Shown here piece by piece: positions 12,801-31,789 of a stretch of 64,000 nt of DNA. The stretch lies in NCBI RefSeq assembly GCF_963675165.1, contig NC_087388.1, positions 1,962,800 to 2,026,799 of the forward strand, in the 5' to 3' direction. Both the position numbers and the translations under genes were made by a program. Under the pieces are notes generated by a model. That model did no database searches and was not told the origin of the DNA. It was given only the letters and a program-made list of their open reading frames with translations. The stretch is from Halichondria panicea (Eukaryota; Porifera; Demospongiae; Suberitida; Halichondriidae). Within the stretch, counting starts at the first letter, position 1, and every line of letters starts with the position of its first letter.

Positions 12801-15321
12801 GACAATTGTGATGAAACATTCAATATAATTATGTGATCTGTTTGCATTTAGAGTGAGTGGGTGAAGTACCTCTCAAATCTTTGAGTGAACTCAATAGCTC
12901 TCTGCACTGTTTTAGCGTTCTCAAAGTACTGCTCCATAAACATCTGAAGTTGCTCCTACGTATACATTAGAAGCGAGCACATTAGAATATAATAATTATA
13001 AGTTCCAGCTATACAGACATGAAATGTTGTGAGGATAATTTACAACAGACTAGCCATTTTTACAAACACGAATGATAATTGTTACATAATTATTAGATTA
13101 TTATCTGACCTCAAAGTCTTTGAGTTGCGCCTTGAACTCCAAGTAGTCAATGTCAAAGTCTGGCTTCCTATGTTCGAGAGGGTCATATCCCTTCTTCTTC
13201 AAGTTGGTGACCAGAAGATCAAAGCGGGAGTTGTATGTCTGAATACCTTCAATCTGTGATAGACCAAGAGTTTCAAATGACCTGGCTATCCGCAAAAATT
13301 CTTGCATGTTCTCAATCCTGTATAAGAAATATTCATAGAATGAGAACTCACACGTGAATCAAATTAGCAAATCATGAATCTCAAAGCTCTTGTTATTGTA
13401 ACATGTCCCCCACATGTATTTCCATGGTAACCAGGCAGGTAACAGCAGTACCAATGTGTCACCTTTTTCCAAAGTTGTTGAATTTTCCAAAGATGTACAT
13501 CTCCGAGAAATCAAACTGCCTTTCGTCGGGGTGATCCCTGAGTGTCTCCTTGGTCCTCTGGAAGACCGCCTGGTACTCGTCGTTGAGTTTGAGGCATTCA
13601 GAGATCCTCTGAAGAACCACACCCACTTCCTGCTCCCACACTTTGTGGTAACCACTGTCCGTGAGGTGGGCCCTACACGCTGTAATCATCTGGTTCGTCA
13701 CCTTCACAAAAAGTGCCGTCATCCGGTCAGATGTGTTGTAGTAGCGAGAGTAGCTGTTGATCATGCGAATGGCGTTCATGAGTCCCGGAATGGCATCTAA
13801 CATTGTCACCTGGGGGGAGGGGATTGCTGAGTCAGCAGGGGTTGCTCTTAACGTATTTATGGAACTTACTGGATTGCACTTGTAGAGAGGCTCACAATAC
13901 TTCTCCAGGGTGTACAGGAACTTGACGTTGTCTTTGGCCTCATTTGTGACATCAGTGATGGTCATGTCCTGATCCTTCCACCTCTGTAAGATACATACAT
14001 TTAGGAGACGGATATTGACCTGACTATTGGCAGGTGAAAAAGGGGCTGGGCTGACCTACCTGCAAGACTTTGGATTTGCTGGCCACCAGCACGCTGATGA
14101 CTGCTCTGCATTGAGGGCTCTTTACACAAGTGGTGAGGGAGTCAAACTTGGCCATTCTCTTCTTCCAGTGCTCCAGCTCAGCCCTCGGGCCCACACTATC
14201 AGACTCCTTACGCATCTGCTCCGACTGAGTGAGGATGAGCTCGATCTCCTTGCACCAGACCAGAGTGGTGTCCTCCGCTGCCTCCACTGTCTCTGGCTGG
14301 CCAGCGACAGCCATGATCTCTGCAGGGCTGGAGATGCCCGCCAGGACTGGATGAGAGCATGGTGTCAGCTTCACAGCATTCGCTATGCTCGCACGTGCAT
14401 TGGCTATTACGGCTACGAACGACGACAGTTTGCTGAGGAAAGCTTCTTTTCTTACATGACCATTAGCATCCTTCGAGAGGTTTCCCCAGTTAGTTTGGCA
14501 CTGTAGAGCTGGTATGAACACCTTGGTGAGCAATGATTCTACAGCTTCAAGTAGACCTCCTCCATTAGCTTCAAGGATCCCAAAGAATGTTTCATTGGCC
14601 ACATTTGAAGTGGTAAGACCTTTAGACGTTGTACGAATAAAGAAGATTCCAAGTCCCGGGAATTTCTCTTTGGTACCATCTGTCAGGTAAAGGTTCTTTG
14701 TCACCTTTTTTTCTGTAATGCATAATTGATAGATTAAGGTTAAAACTATTACAGCCACATTGAATGCATCTGTGACAAACTCACTCTCTCCCTCCACTGT
14801 AGTAGTTTCTTCGTAAAAGAACAGGAGACACTTGGAGCCATTAGGAGCAAAAAAATCTTCTATTTGTTGAACCTATACGAAGGAAATGCAATGGTTGTCA
14901 ATAACAACGGAGCTTTTGCCTCCTATATCTTAGAACTGTGTAATAAATACCCCACCCCACTTATGCTTTGACAAAGTTTCTCACTTCATCTCCTTCGAGA
15001 ACAAAATCCTCCACTTGACTCTCTTCAAGACAAAGTTTTGTGGCAACCACACTAAAGACGTACTGATGTCTTGAATCAAGAGTTGCTCTTTTTGCTTCCT
15101 TCTCTTCTTTCAGACGTTGCTGAGAATAGATAGAAAATAAACATTATTTTCCTCAATTAGAAACCTACTTGTCTTTCTTTGATGGCATCTGCCGGCATTA
15201 CTGAAGACCTCTTTGTTTTGGTGGATGCCTGATCCCTTCTCAAGTGTTTCCTGGTGGTAGCTATCTTGGTCTTGAGTCCAGGACCACCAGCTCCATCACC
15301 AGTAGGAGAAAGCTCAGCCAT
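873..15321 (-). CDS. DNAH5/DNAH8-like: Axonemal outer-arm dynein heavy chain (DNAH5/DNAH8 type), 5' part, 26 exons
   Basis: Motor subunit of the ciliary outer dynein arm, an AAA+ ATPase that slides doublet microtubules. Exons (5' to 3'): 15321-15169, 15119-14985, 14872-14785, 14712-14060, 13983-13870, 13809-13463, 13317-13110, 12955-12870, 12325-12019, 11866-11645, 11445-11095, 10936-9928, 9637-9402, 9064-8960, 8896-8783, 8528-8227, 7685-7445, 7204-6851, 6711-6340, 5935-5774, 5515-5291, 5040-4501, 4276-4190, 4027-1719, 1612-1543, 1445-873. They encode about 3,121 in-frame residues. Visible are the N-terminal tail, the linker, and four P-loops: GPAGTGKT (about 2005, AAA1), GPSGTGKT (about 2287, AAA2), GEQGTAKT (about 2623, AAA3) and GVGGSGKQ (about 2987, AAA4). 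Segments such as [33 protein letters not shown] and NPGYAGR match the DNAH5/8 class. The model stops at a donor after ...LHIVLCFSP. The stalk, AAA5 and AAA6 (about 1,500 residues) must lie left of the window. Exon 10936-9928 could instead begin 6 nt later. DNAH5 versus DNAH8 cannot be decided. Confidence 0.95.
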
Positions 15322-15593
15322 GCTTAAACAGAAGCTATAGGTAGATCTAGCTGCAGCAAAATTTATGTACCTGGCTATATCCTAGCCTAGGTTGCAGCTT
15401 TGATGACAACAAGCTAGCCTACAGAGCAAAGCATTACACTAATGCTGCAGCAGGTAGCTAGTTTTGTGTGAGAGCACTAGAGTAGACCCTCCCCTAAAAC
15501 TATTGGATGCACATCTGCAATCATACGAGCCCCTCCTCCAAAACAAACACAGGGGGCGTGGCTCCTTTGTGACATCATCAAACAAGGTAAAAC
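15322..15593. promoter_or_regulatory. Bidirectional promoter, dynein / cathepsin Z-like
   Basis: There are 272 bp between the start codon of the dynein gene (minus strand) and that of the protease (plus strand), so both promoters must fit here or overlap the first exons. I see no canonical TATA box and no RFX X-box. The right end carries a GC-rich run (GGGGGCGTGGC) near 15553 and a CRE-like TGACATCA at about 15570. Confidence 0.6.
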
Positions 15594-16484
15594 ATGGCTG
15601 CTTTCAAGGCTATCTCAGTACTTATTTTCTGTTCCTGGGCTGCTGCAGATACTGCTGCTGAATATGGAAGCTGCTACAAGGAGCTAAGTGGTCCACTACC
15701 AAGCCATATTGTCACTACACCTCCACACAAGAGGCTCGATTTTGATGTAATTCCGGAATCTTTCGACTGGAGAAATGTCAACAACACGTACTTTGTCACC
15801 CAGGTCACCAACCAGTTCCTACCCTCACCATGTGGCTGTTGCTGGGCACTTGCAGCTGTTGGTTCGCTCACAGATCGAATGATAATCGCTACAAAAGCTA
15901 AAGTCCCAATAGTCCCCCTGTCCCCTCAAGTTCTGCTTGATTGCACTGACCCCGATCTCGGCACATGCAAAGGTGGTAGTGCACTCGGTGCTTACAAGTT
16001 CATCTACAAGAATGGCATCACCGATATAACCTGCTCTCCATTTATGGGGGTGGATGATTTTTACTGGGCCGAACAGCCGTGCAAGGAGACCATGTGCCGA
16101 ACATGTGATCGATTCGGTACCTGCAAGTTCATCAACGGACCTACATACTATATTTCTGAATACGGGACAGTGCAAGGAGAGGACCAAATGAAAGCCGAGA
16201 TCTTCGCTAGAGGTCCTATAGCCTGCTCCGTTTATGCTCATAGTGATCCGTTTGAGAAGTACACAGGGGGTATTATAGTTGACCCCGCCCAGTACAACAT
16301 GACCACACACGTGGTGGCCATAACAGGCTGGGGGAAAGATCAGGACACTGGAATGGACTATTGGATTGGACGGAATTCGTTTGGAACGGCTTGGGGAGAG
16401 CTGGGTTGGTTTCGACTTCAGAGAGGTGTGAATGCTCTGGACATTGAGAACCACACTTGTGCTTGGGCTGTGCCGAAAATGTAA
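15594..16484 (+). CDS. CTSZ-like: Cathepsin Z/X-like cysteine protease, single exon
   Basis: A 296-aa papain-family (C1) carboxypeptidase-type protease, expected in lysosomes or secreted. A hydrophobic signal peptide covers about residues 1-19. A short propeptide follows with a cysteine in GSCYKELSGP, matching the pro-cysteine of cathepsin Z. The mature enzyme starts near PESFDWRN. The insertion before the active site (NQFLPSPCGCCW) corresponds to the diagnostic mini-loop of cathepsin Z. Predicted catalytic residues are C83, H239 (THVVAITGWG) and N261 (NSFG), with Q74 for the oxyanion hole. The usual CGSCW is CGCCW here and NSWG is NSFG. The gene has no intron although its neighbours have many, which suggests a retrocopy or intron loss. 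A possible ATTAAA poly(A) signal is near 16535. Confidence 0.93.
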   Translation: MAAFKAISVLIFCSWAAADTAAEYGSCYKELSGPLPSHIVTTPPHKRLDFDVIPESFDWRNVNNTYFVTQVTNQFLPSPCGCCWALAAVGSLTDRMIIATKAKVPIVPLSPQVLLDCTDPDLGTCKGGSALGAYKFIYKNGITDITCSPFMGVDDFYWAEQPCKETMCRTCDRFGTCKFINGPTYYISEYGTVQGEDQMKAEIFARGPIACSVYAHSDPFEKYTGGIIVDPAQYNMTTHVVAITGWGKDQDTGMDYWIGRNSFGTAWGELGWFRLQRGVNALDIENHTCAWAVPKM

Positions 16485-16676
16485 CTGGCCTAAACGTATT
16501 TTGTATCGATGTTCTTAACTTTCACTTTACAATTATTAAATTTATTTTCCCCGATTGACGAATTCATAGTACTTTCACTAGAAGCTTATACTTCATGTTT
16601 ACCAATAATGATTCATATATTTTATATATAATTACACATAAAATTGCTATAGCTATGAAGGTGGGTTAAGTATAGG

Positions 16677-16806
16677 ATATACCACACCTAAGAGCTAGGA
16701 GGATATGCACCCATATATCCTCCGCTACCGTGGTTACTCCGAGGGGTATGTAACCACGGTAGCGGAGGATATATAGGGTGCATATCCTCCGAGTAGGTGT
16801 GGCATA
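16677..16806. repeat. Long near-perfect hairpin (foldback element)
   Basis: The left arm 16677-16736 pairs with the right arm 16751-16806 around a 14-nt loop. The inner 40 bp (ending CCGCTACCGTGGTTA / TAACCACGGTAGCGG) are identical except for one inserted base. The outer part (TACCACACCTA / TAGGTGTGGCATA) carries one mismatch and a small bulge. It lies 190 bp downstream of the protease stop codon. It is most simply a foldback or MITE insertion. Confidence 0.85.
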
Positions 16807-17376
16807 TCTGACTTATACCACGTGACCGCAGCACTATAAAAGGACCTCCCCCTAGCAACAATTCAATCATGATGCAGATTGCAAAAAGAACAAGACTATG
16901 CCGGATTTTGCAGCCTTCAAAGAGCTAGTTGAGCAACATGTTGACTCCTACAGATGCTCAAGAGCTTCCTTGGTCCAAGCGTTGACCATTCGACGTCCCT
17001 TACTGGAGTTGCAAGCTCTTCTTGGATAAAATGTATCTAAACCGCGCCCATGGACCCATGGAAGCTTAGCCATCTTGTTGGAGAGCACCTTCCGTGTTTC
17101 TGCCGTCGCTTTGAGTCTTAGTATCGTCAAGTATGGCTCTTTTCTCTTTGCTTACTTTCTTGAACAAATGAAAAAACAACTTGAAAAACTGTGCATGCCT
17201 AGCGCCTGGGGCCGGGGCTGTATGATATCCTACAGCTGTTGACCAATGAGATCAATTTGTGGTGACGTAAGTGTGGTATAATTTTTGTTGTTGGTTGTCT
17301 CATAATTCACAATTGAAAATAATGGTGATTATGATGAACAAAATTTGAATTCATAAAAACATATGCAACAATTACA
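16807..17376. other. Intergenic spacer with a TATA box and short ORFs
   Basis: This spacer lies between the protease and the 3' end of the Ca2+-pump. TATAAAAG occurs at 16835-16842, followed by ATGs at 16869 and 16872 (19-20 codons) and an overlapping 43-codon ORF at 16898-17029 (starts MPDFAAFKELVEQHVDSYRC). A 60-codon ORF runs on the other strand at 16948-17130. None is recognisable as a family member. Since reading is open on both strands, this could be a transposon remnant. I do not call a gene. Confidence 0.35.
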
Positions 17377-26565
<9,189 letters not shown>

Positions 26566-26801
26566 TAGTACTTTATCCTTTATCTACCGATCACCAATCA
26601 GCCTCCATAGCAAGCCCCCGGGCTATGCTGTGAAACCTCAATCATGCATCAGTAAAATAATGTTTAGCTCCTTTCTTGCTAGTTAGCACATCTCTGCAAC
26701 CATGGAGACTTCACACAAGGCAACAACACCTTCACCCTCACTTTTACTGTATTGCAAAGTGAGTAGAAGAACTGGTGAAAGAGGACAAGTGAAAGTTGCA
26801 A
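26566..26801. promoter_or_regulatory. Bidirectional promoter, SPCA / type I membrane protein
   Basis: There are 236 bp between the two divergent start codons. An ATG at 26702 opens a short reading frame that does not join the downstream exons with a good donor; I treat it as 5' leader. I see no TATA box. Confidence 0.55.
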
Positions 26802-28374
26802 ATGGCACTAACTCATGCTCTAGCTTGTGCATGGAGCATACTATGCATATTCAATTATGCATCATCTCATGGTATTTAACGATTTTACTAGCCTAGCTAT
26901 TTAAACTAAAAATCCATCTGTGTTCAATTGCCCAACTCAAGTTATTGTAGGGAGTGGCGATGGCAGTGGAAGTGGTATACTGGTTCCGGACTGTCCTCAG
27001 GCACCCATTAAAGTGAACATCACCCGACCAATCAATACCGAATTCTTATCGCAGGTCCATCTCACTGGAATAAGATTACCCGTCACAAGTAAACCTGATG
27101 ACCTCTCTGTCTCCATCACTCAAATTAAGCTTCGCCCTGAAGCAGTTAACTTCAGGATAGCTGCAGGAGACGTAACAGTACAGATCAAATTGTCTAGTGA
27201 TAGTAAAAAGCTTACAGTTACTGTTGCCGGGGATCTTGTGTCAGCAACTATGATAATTGTGGACATCTTGGTACTTGATGAGGACGATATGATGATGATG
27301 ATGGACGATTCTTCTTGCAAGTTCAGCATTGAGATAACAGTGCAGGATCGTTCGAATTGTGCTGAGGAGAGCTCTATTGTTCGCATTTCGAATGCTCAGC
27401 TTGAGGGCTTCTTTGCAGTTACACTCACACTGAACATTCACGTGACTGATGTGAGTGTTTTAATTTTTTGCAATGTTCCCCTTTGAATTAACAAATTAAT
27501 GTCCTAGCTAGGAGTATCAAAATGCCTATATCTAAATGCTGGAAAAATCCTTACATTTATTTTTTATACTCATACGCAGTTCAATTCTGACAGTTCAATT
27601 CTGATCCAAATTGCAACACCAATTGTCAGAATACTGAACTCCGTCTGTCCTCAAGACTGTAACAGATGTGGAATGGGAGGGTAAGAGTAATTGCATTTAT
27701 ATAACAATGTAGGTAGCTAAAATTATCACTGAGCCACAGGTTTAGGGTTTTAATAACACATATAATTATTATCTGACATGCAGATCTTGCAATTCCTACC
27801 TGCAATTCTGTCAAGAGTTTTCTGTGAGCGATATCGAACTATATGACGCACCAAAAGCAGGGCTCAGCAGGCTAGTCAAGAGAGCTATCCCCACTACAAC
27901 AACACAAAACACAACTGTGATAAACCTGGTTTTGAGGCATCCAACCGGATCCCCACTCAGTGGAATCGTAGCACTAGTACCACCCTTCACTTCCCTCAGT
28001 GCTCTCAACGATGCCCTTCAAACTATCCAAAACACCACAGGCATTACGATATTCGACACTGATGCTTTGATAAACAGTTCAAACATCATCATGACAACCT
28101 TTTTTGCTCACATCGTCCTACCCATCATGATAATACTGTTTGTTCTCATCTTGGCAATTGGAGTGATCATTATTCTGATTGTTGGGTAAGTGCTAAGAAA
28201 CAAACTACGCTAAGCCCATTTAATGCCAATTGAAACATGTAGGTGTTAAATTTTGCGTGAACTTCACTTCCTGTTATACTGCTCATTTGTCATTTTGTTT
28301 ATCACAGGAGAAAGAGAAAGAATAATAGGAAGAAATCAAAGATCCGACCTCTGATTGGCAGTACCTCCTCATGA
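26802..28374 (+). CDS. Unrecognised type I membrane protein with furin-like site, 5 exons
   Basis: Exons 26802-26871, 26951-27450, 27580-27680, 27784-28185 and 28308-28374 give 379 aa with every junction in phase. Residues 1-23 look like a signal peptide (MALTHALACAWSILCIFNYA). Then comes SGDGSGSG, a possible glycosaminoglycan-attachment run of SG repeats next to an acidic residue. A roughly 160-residue beta-rich ectodomain follows, with an acidic run (DEDD plus five Met). Next are a small cysteine cluster (CPQDCNRCGMGGSCNSYLQFC, EGF-like spacing, about 213-233) and RLVKR at 253-257, a furin-type cleavage motif. A Thr/Asn-rich juxtamembrane stretch, a strong membrane segment at about 330-357 and a basic 22-residue tail complete it. 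No family was recognised. I chose this start because the signal peptide appears only with it and the 1+2 phase fits. An AATAAA lies at 28611. Confidence 0.75.
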
Positions 28375-28663
28375 TCACAAAATGCATATTGGGGAGAGGA
28401 AAAACTCATGTCTAAATCTAACTGTAAACTTTATCATTATGTAGTGTAGCATTTTTTGATTGGTGAGTGTTAATTATTTTGAGGATAAGCTACATGTACA
28501 TACAGCTGTAGTATTACAAACAGTGGAACGAGAGGTACAAGTGAGCAACAATACCATAATAATGTAAATAGCTGGTACTTATAACAAGCACCTCAAACTA
28601 TAGAAATGAAAATAAAATAATTATGTTGAAGGTACAACTATAATTTATATGCACACATTATTG
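28375..28663. other. Convergent 3' intergenic spacer
   Basis: There are 289 bp between the stop codons of the membrane protein (+) and POT1 (-), AT-rich, with AATAAA at 28611-28616 on the plus strand. Nothing else was recognised. Confidence 0.6.
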
Positions 28664-31647
28664 CTAAACACTAACTTTACAAACAGTGTCATTAAGAGTG
28701 AATCTTGTCTTGCCGTCAATAGAAGTAAATGTTCGTACACAGCACCTGACACGAGGTCTCTTTAAGTCCACTTCAGTAGGTACGGGGTAAAACGGATCGT
28801 TTCCACCTGTCAACACATACAACAACCTAGTTAGTTCCTCTCTTGAGCTTTGCCGGGCGTAAAGATTTGTCGGGCGCACATGATGCAGAAAGATTTCACC
28901 ATCTTCAGCTGTCACACAAATGTCCAGGATGCCTGTTCGATCTTTTAGTCGCATAACAAACACATACATGTACACAAGACAAGGACCATCGTTCTTAGAA
29001 TCAGAGCAAAAAACACACACCATTTCGGCTGGTAGGGGAGGGTCACTCGACCGTGGAGAAACATACCTCGTTTTACACATGGAGCATCGTAATTGACAGA
29101 GCTCCTCGATTGGTCCATTACTAAAACTCATGATTTGTCCCTCGACAACGAATAACTTCCCAGATCGAGACTTTAGCACTTCTTGCACTGTAGCTGTTTG
29201 TTTCATTCTGTCATTAATGATAATTTCAAACAGCGGATCAGGGGGTGTGTTAGAAGGCCTCATAAAGATGGGGAAGGGTCCACATGGTTCGGGAAAGTCA
29301 CTCAAATATTTGTTGACCAGTTCCGACTCATTTCCAGTAAGTACTGTGATAGTGCCGCTGTTTTGCTTCGAAGAGAGGGTAAGTTTAACGGCCTGGATAT
29401 CATTTTTTCCCAAGCAAGTTCCATCTTGGCAGTTGGGCTCAACGTGTACATTTCTCAAAGATATGTATTGTCCAGGTTTAATCGAGAATTGCCTGTTCCA
29501 GTCAGTAACTTGCACTTCACAAATAATGGAGCTGTTTAATTTGACTGCAAGCTGACGGTCAATATCACTAGTCCACCGTCCTCGAGTTGTATCGAGATGG
29601 TCGCAAGGAAACTTTGGTGTTGTGCCATCGAAAATATCGAGTACTGTGCGATTTTCGTTCATACAAGTGTGTACAGCAACCACCCTGCACACTGTATTGA
29701 AGAAATGACCAACACTGAATTGACAAAGTTGTGTATTGACCAGGAGCATGCCTTGTTCATGAGACCAGGTCTTAAGACGAGCGATAATATCCTTCTCTTG
29801 ATTAGATAATGAATACCAGTCGCCGATGGATCTTGGAACAGGCTCATTTTGGCGGTTTCGGAACACCCCAATAATTGCACCGTTGTAGCCAGTAGCTTGA
29901 ATTCGACCTTGGTACTTAGACGTCTTGAGACCTTTCAGAAGGACAATTTGGCCTACAGGAATATTGGAGATTAGTTGCTGATCTGATGGATTGAACAATG
30001 TACAGCTGACAGTATTTGTGGCACTGGTTTCGTCCAATAGTCCTATTGTGATGTAATAATCACTTCCTCTTGAGCGTGTTACAGGTTTGAAGTACTGTAC
30101 TATCCCACATACCGCCACACTGCCTTGACCGACCGCCAATGAACCCAAGTTTGTATGGGGAAGATTGACAGTTTTCCGATTCGTTGACGAGGGCCTGAGA
30201 TCATTTGATGATGTAGCTGCGAATTGTTGAGAGTCTATATCGAACGTTTGCGATGAATCAACGATGTTTGTTGTCGGATTGTCTGCAGGGTGTGAAATGG
30301 ATGGTGGCTGGTTGGTTGTGAGAGGTTGAGAGTCTGGCAGAAAATAAGACAAAATGCGTTATCTATCAAAAGTGTCACGAGTAAGAATGTTTCTTTTATC
30401 ATTACTGTCGGATATTGTGTGTGTGGTTGAAACCCGGATGATAATGTCAGAGCTTACCTTCAAGGGGGAGTGACAGTCTGCATGACAGAAACGTACATGC
30501 ATACTGTACCCTTGTACCCTAAGCAGACATACAGTATACAGGCAGTTATAGTTTAAGCCATGTACCCGATAACATGTAGCTCAATAACGTAATATTGTAT
30601 ACATACATTGGTACAAATAATAATGAAAGCACCGCAGGTGCTGATGCCTCGGTGGAGATGCTAAAGCTAGATAACATATAAAGCTACTAATAGCTTTTAT
30701 ACACCATTATATCATAATTATGATGAACATCATTATTTTTGTAATTTTTGCTGCATCAAACTCAGAGTGGGTAATGATCAACCACGATTGTATTAACGAT
30801 GCCAAAAGTTCAATAAATGGCTGCATCAGCAGAGCCTTGCAGCTCTCTTTTCACTCTTGCAGCTACCAATAGCCAGCGTTCTAGTGCAGAGCTAACTACT
30901 AAGTAGAGTAGCAACACTCGGTGAACAAGTTTTGCTAGGCACTCTTCTGAAAAGGCTGCAATGACATTCCAAGTAAGCAAAACTAGGCACAACTCGATAA
31001 CGAAGCATTATTTTGCAAATCGAATTAAAATCCATGACTAGAAGCCTATAGAAACTCTTACTTGCACTTCATTGATCCCTGAGCAGCTGTAGCACTCTAC
31101 ACAGGCAGACAGACACACACACACACACTAACTGCATGGGCACCGAGGCATAATAATTATGTGGAACACTAACAAAAAATAATTTAAAGTACATCCCCGT
31201 AAACGAGCCCCGCCCACCTTGTGATGTATTGGACAGCTCTCTCCATGCTCTTAGCTCATGCACCCGGGTCCTCTCAATAGCAGACACAGTGCAGTTAGGT
31301 GAACTTGTCACGGGGATGCTGTTGCCATCTTGAAATAGGACCCAGCTCGTGAAACTTGAACCAGTGAGACAACTATCGGAAAAATCACAACGTCTCACAC
31401 ATATAATATCGCCATCTTTGCACCCTCCAGGCAGTTTCTGCAACTCTTTATTGAATAGCACACACGTCATTGACTGATTTGAACTTTCATCTGCTATGCC
31501 AATAGCACAGGAGTAGTCTGAGCGTCGTGTTTTAGCCGGAGCTCTGAAGTGCTGCACAGCTCCAATCACATTGACCCTCTTCATTCCATAGCTCAATTGC
31601 GATATCTTGTTGTATGTGTACGATCGAGGAGGTGTTCTTCTTTCCAT
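28664..31647 (-). CDS. POT1: POT1-like telomere ssDNA-binding protein with duplicated N-terminal OB fold
   Basis: Shelterin-type protein expected to bind the telomeric G-strand overhang in the nucleus. Two exons, 31647-31218 and 30333-28664, join in phase (CAA G | AC TCT) to give 699 aa (human POT1 is 634). Exon 1 (residues about 14-135) is a Telo_bind-type OB fold: VIGAVQHFRAP...RSDYS...DES...CVLF. Exon 2 repeats the same pattern at about 200-300: VCGIVQYFKP...GSDYY...LLDET...CTLF. A second-type OB follows (about 340-440, with LDIFDGTTPKFP). The C-terminal OB (about 530-699) has paired cysteines C560/C563 and C583/C586 and YVFVMRLKDRTGILDICV, close to human YVFVMTFTLDDGTGVLEA. The two cysteine pairs are only about 20 residues apart, whereas human POT1 has a resolvase-like domain between them. 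The intron carries a dispersed repeat. If the junction is wrong, exon 1 would be a separate single-OB gene, but phase and order argue for one gene. Confidence 0.88.
30623..31130. repeat. Dispersed repeat, copy 2 (POT1 intron)
   Basis: About 500 bp matching 150-690 in the same orientation, with shared blocks such as GGTGCTGATGCCTCGGTGGA and CTCTTCTGAAAAGGCTGCAA. It fills more than half of the 884-bp POT1 intron. No coding capacity was seen. Confidence 0.85.
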
Positions 31648-31789
31648 GATGTCTAACGTCTAGGCACGTCTTATATTACACTAGCAGGTAAAGATCATCA
31701 CAAACGCGTACAGTTGAATCGACTCCACCCCCTCCACACATGGAGTTTGATGCTCTTTAATTAGAAACACATTTCTGTGTTTTTTAATT
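31648..31789. promoter_or_regulatory. Bidirectional promoter, POT1 / p47
   Basis: There are only 142 bp between divergent start codons, so the two transcripts must initiate within or next to this segment. No TATA box was seen. Confidence 0.65.

Noticed and set aside
26702-26896. Coding start METSHKATTPSPSLLLYCK for the membrane protein
   Set aside because: It gives no signal peptide and no phase-compatible strong donor. The ATG at 26802 gives both.
29130-29555. Plus-strand ORFs opposite POT1
   Set aside because: Shadows of the POT1 coding exon. The minus strand has the clear family match.
31069-31647. A separate single-OB gene upstream of POT1
   Set aside because: A GT donor at 31217 and an AG acceptor at 30334 join this ORF to the main POT1 exon in frame. 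Without splicing, the ORF runs on into intronic repeat sequence.
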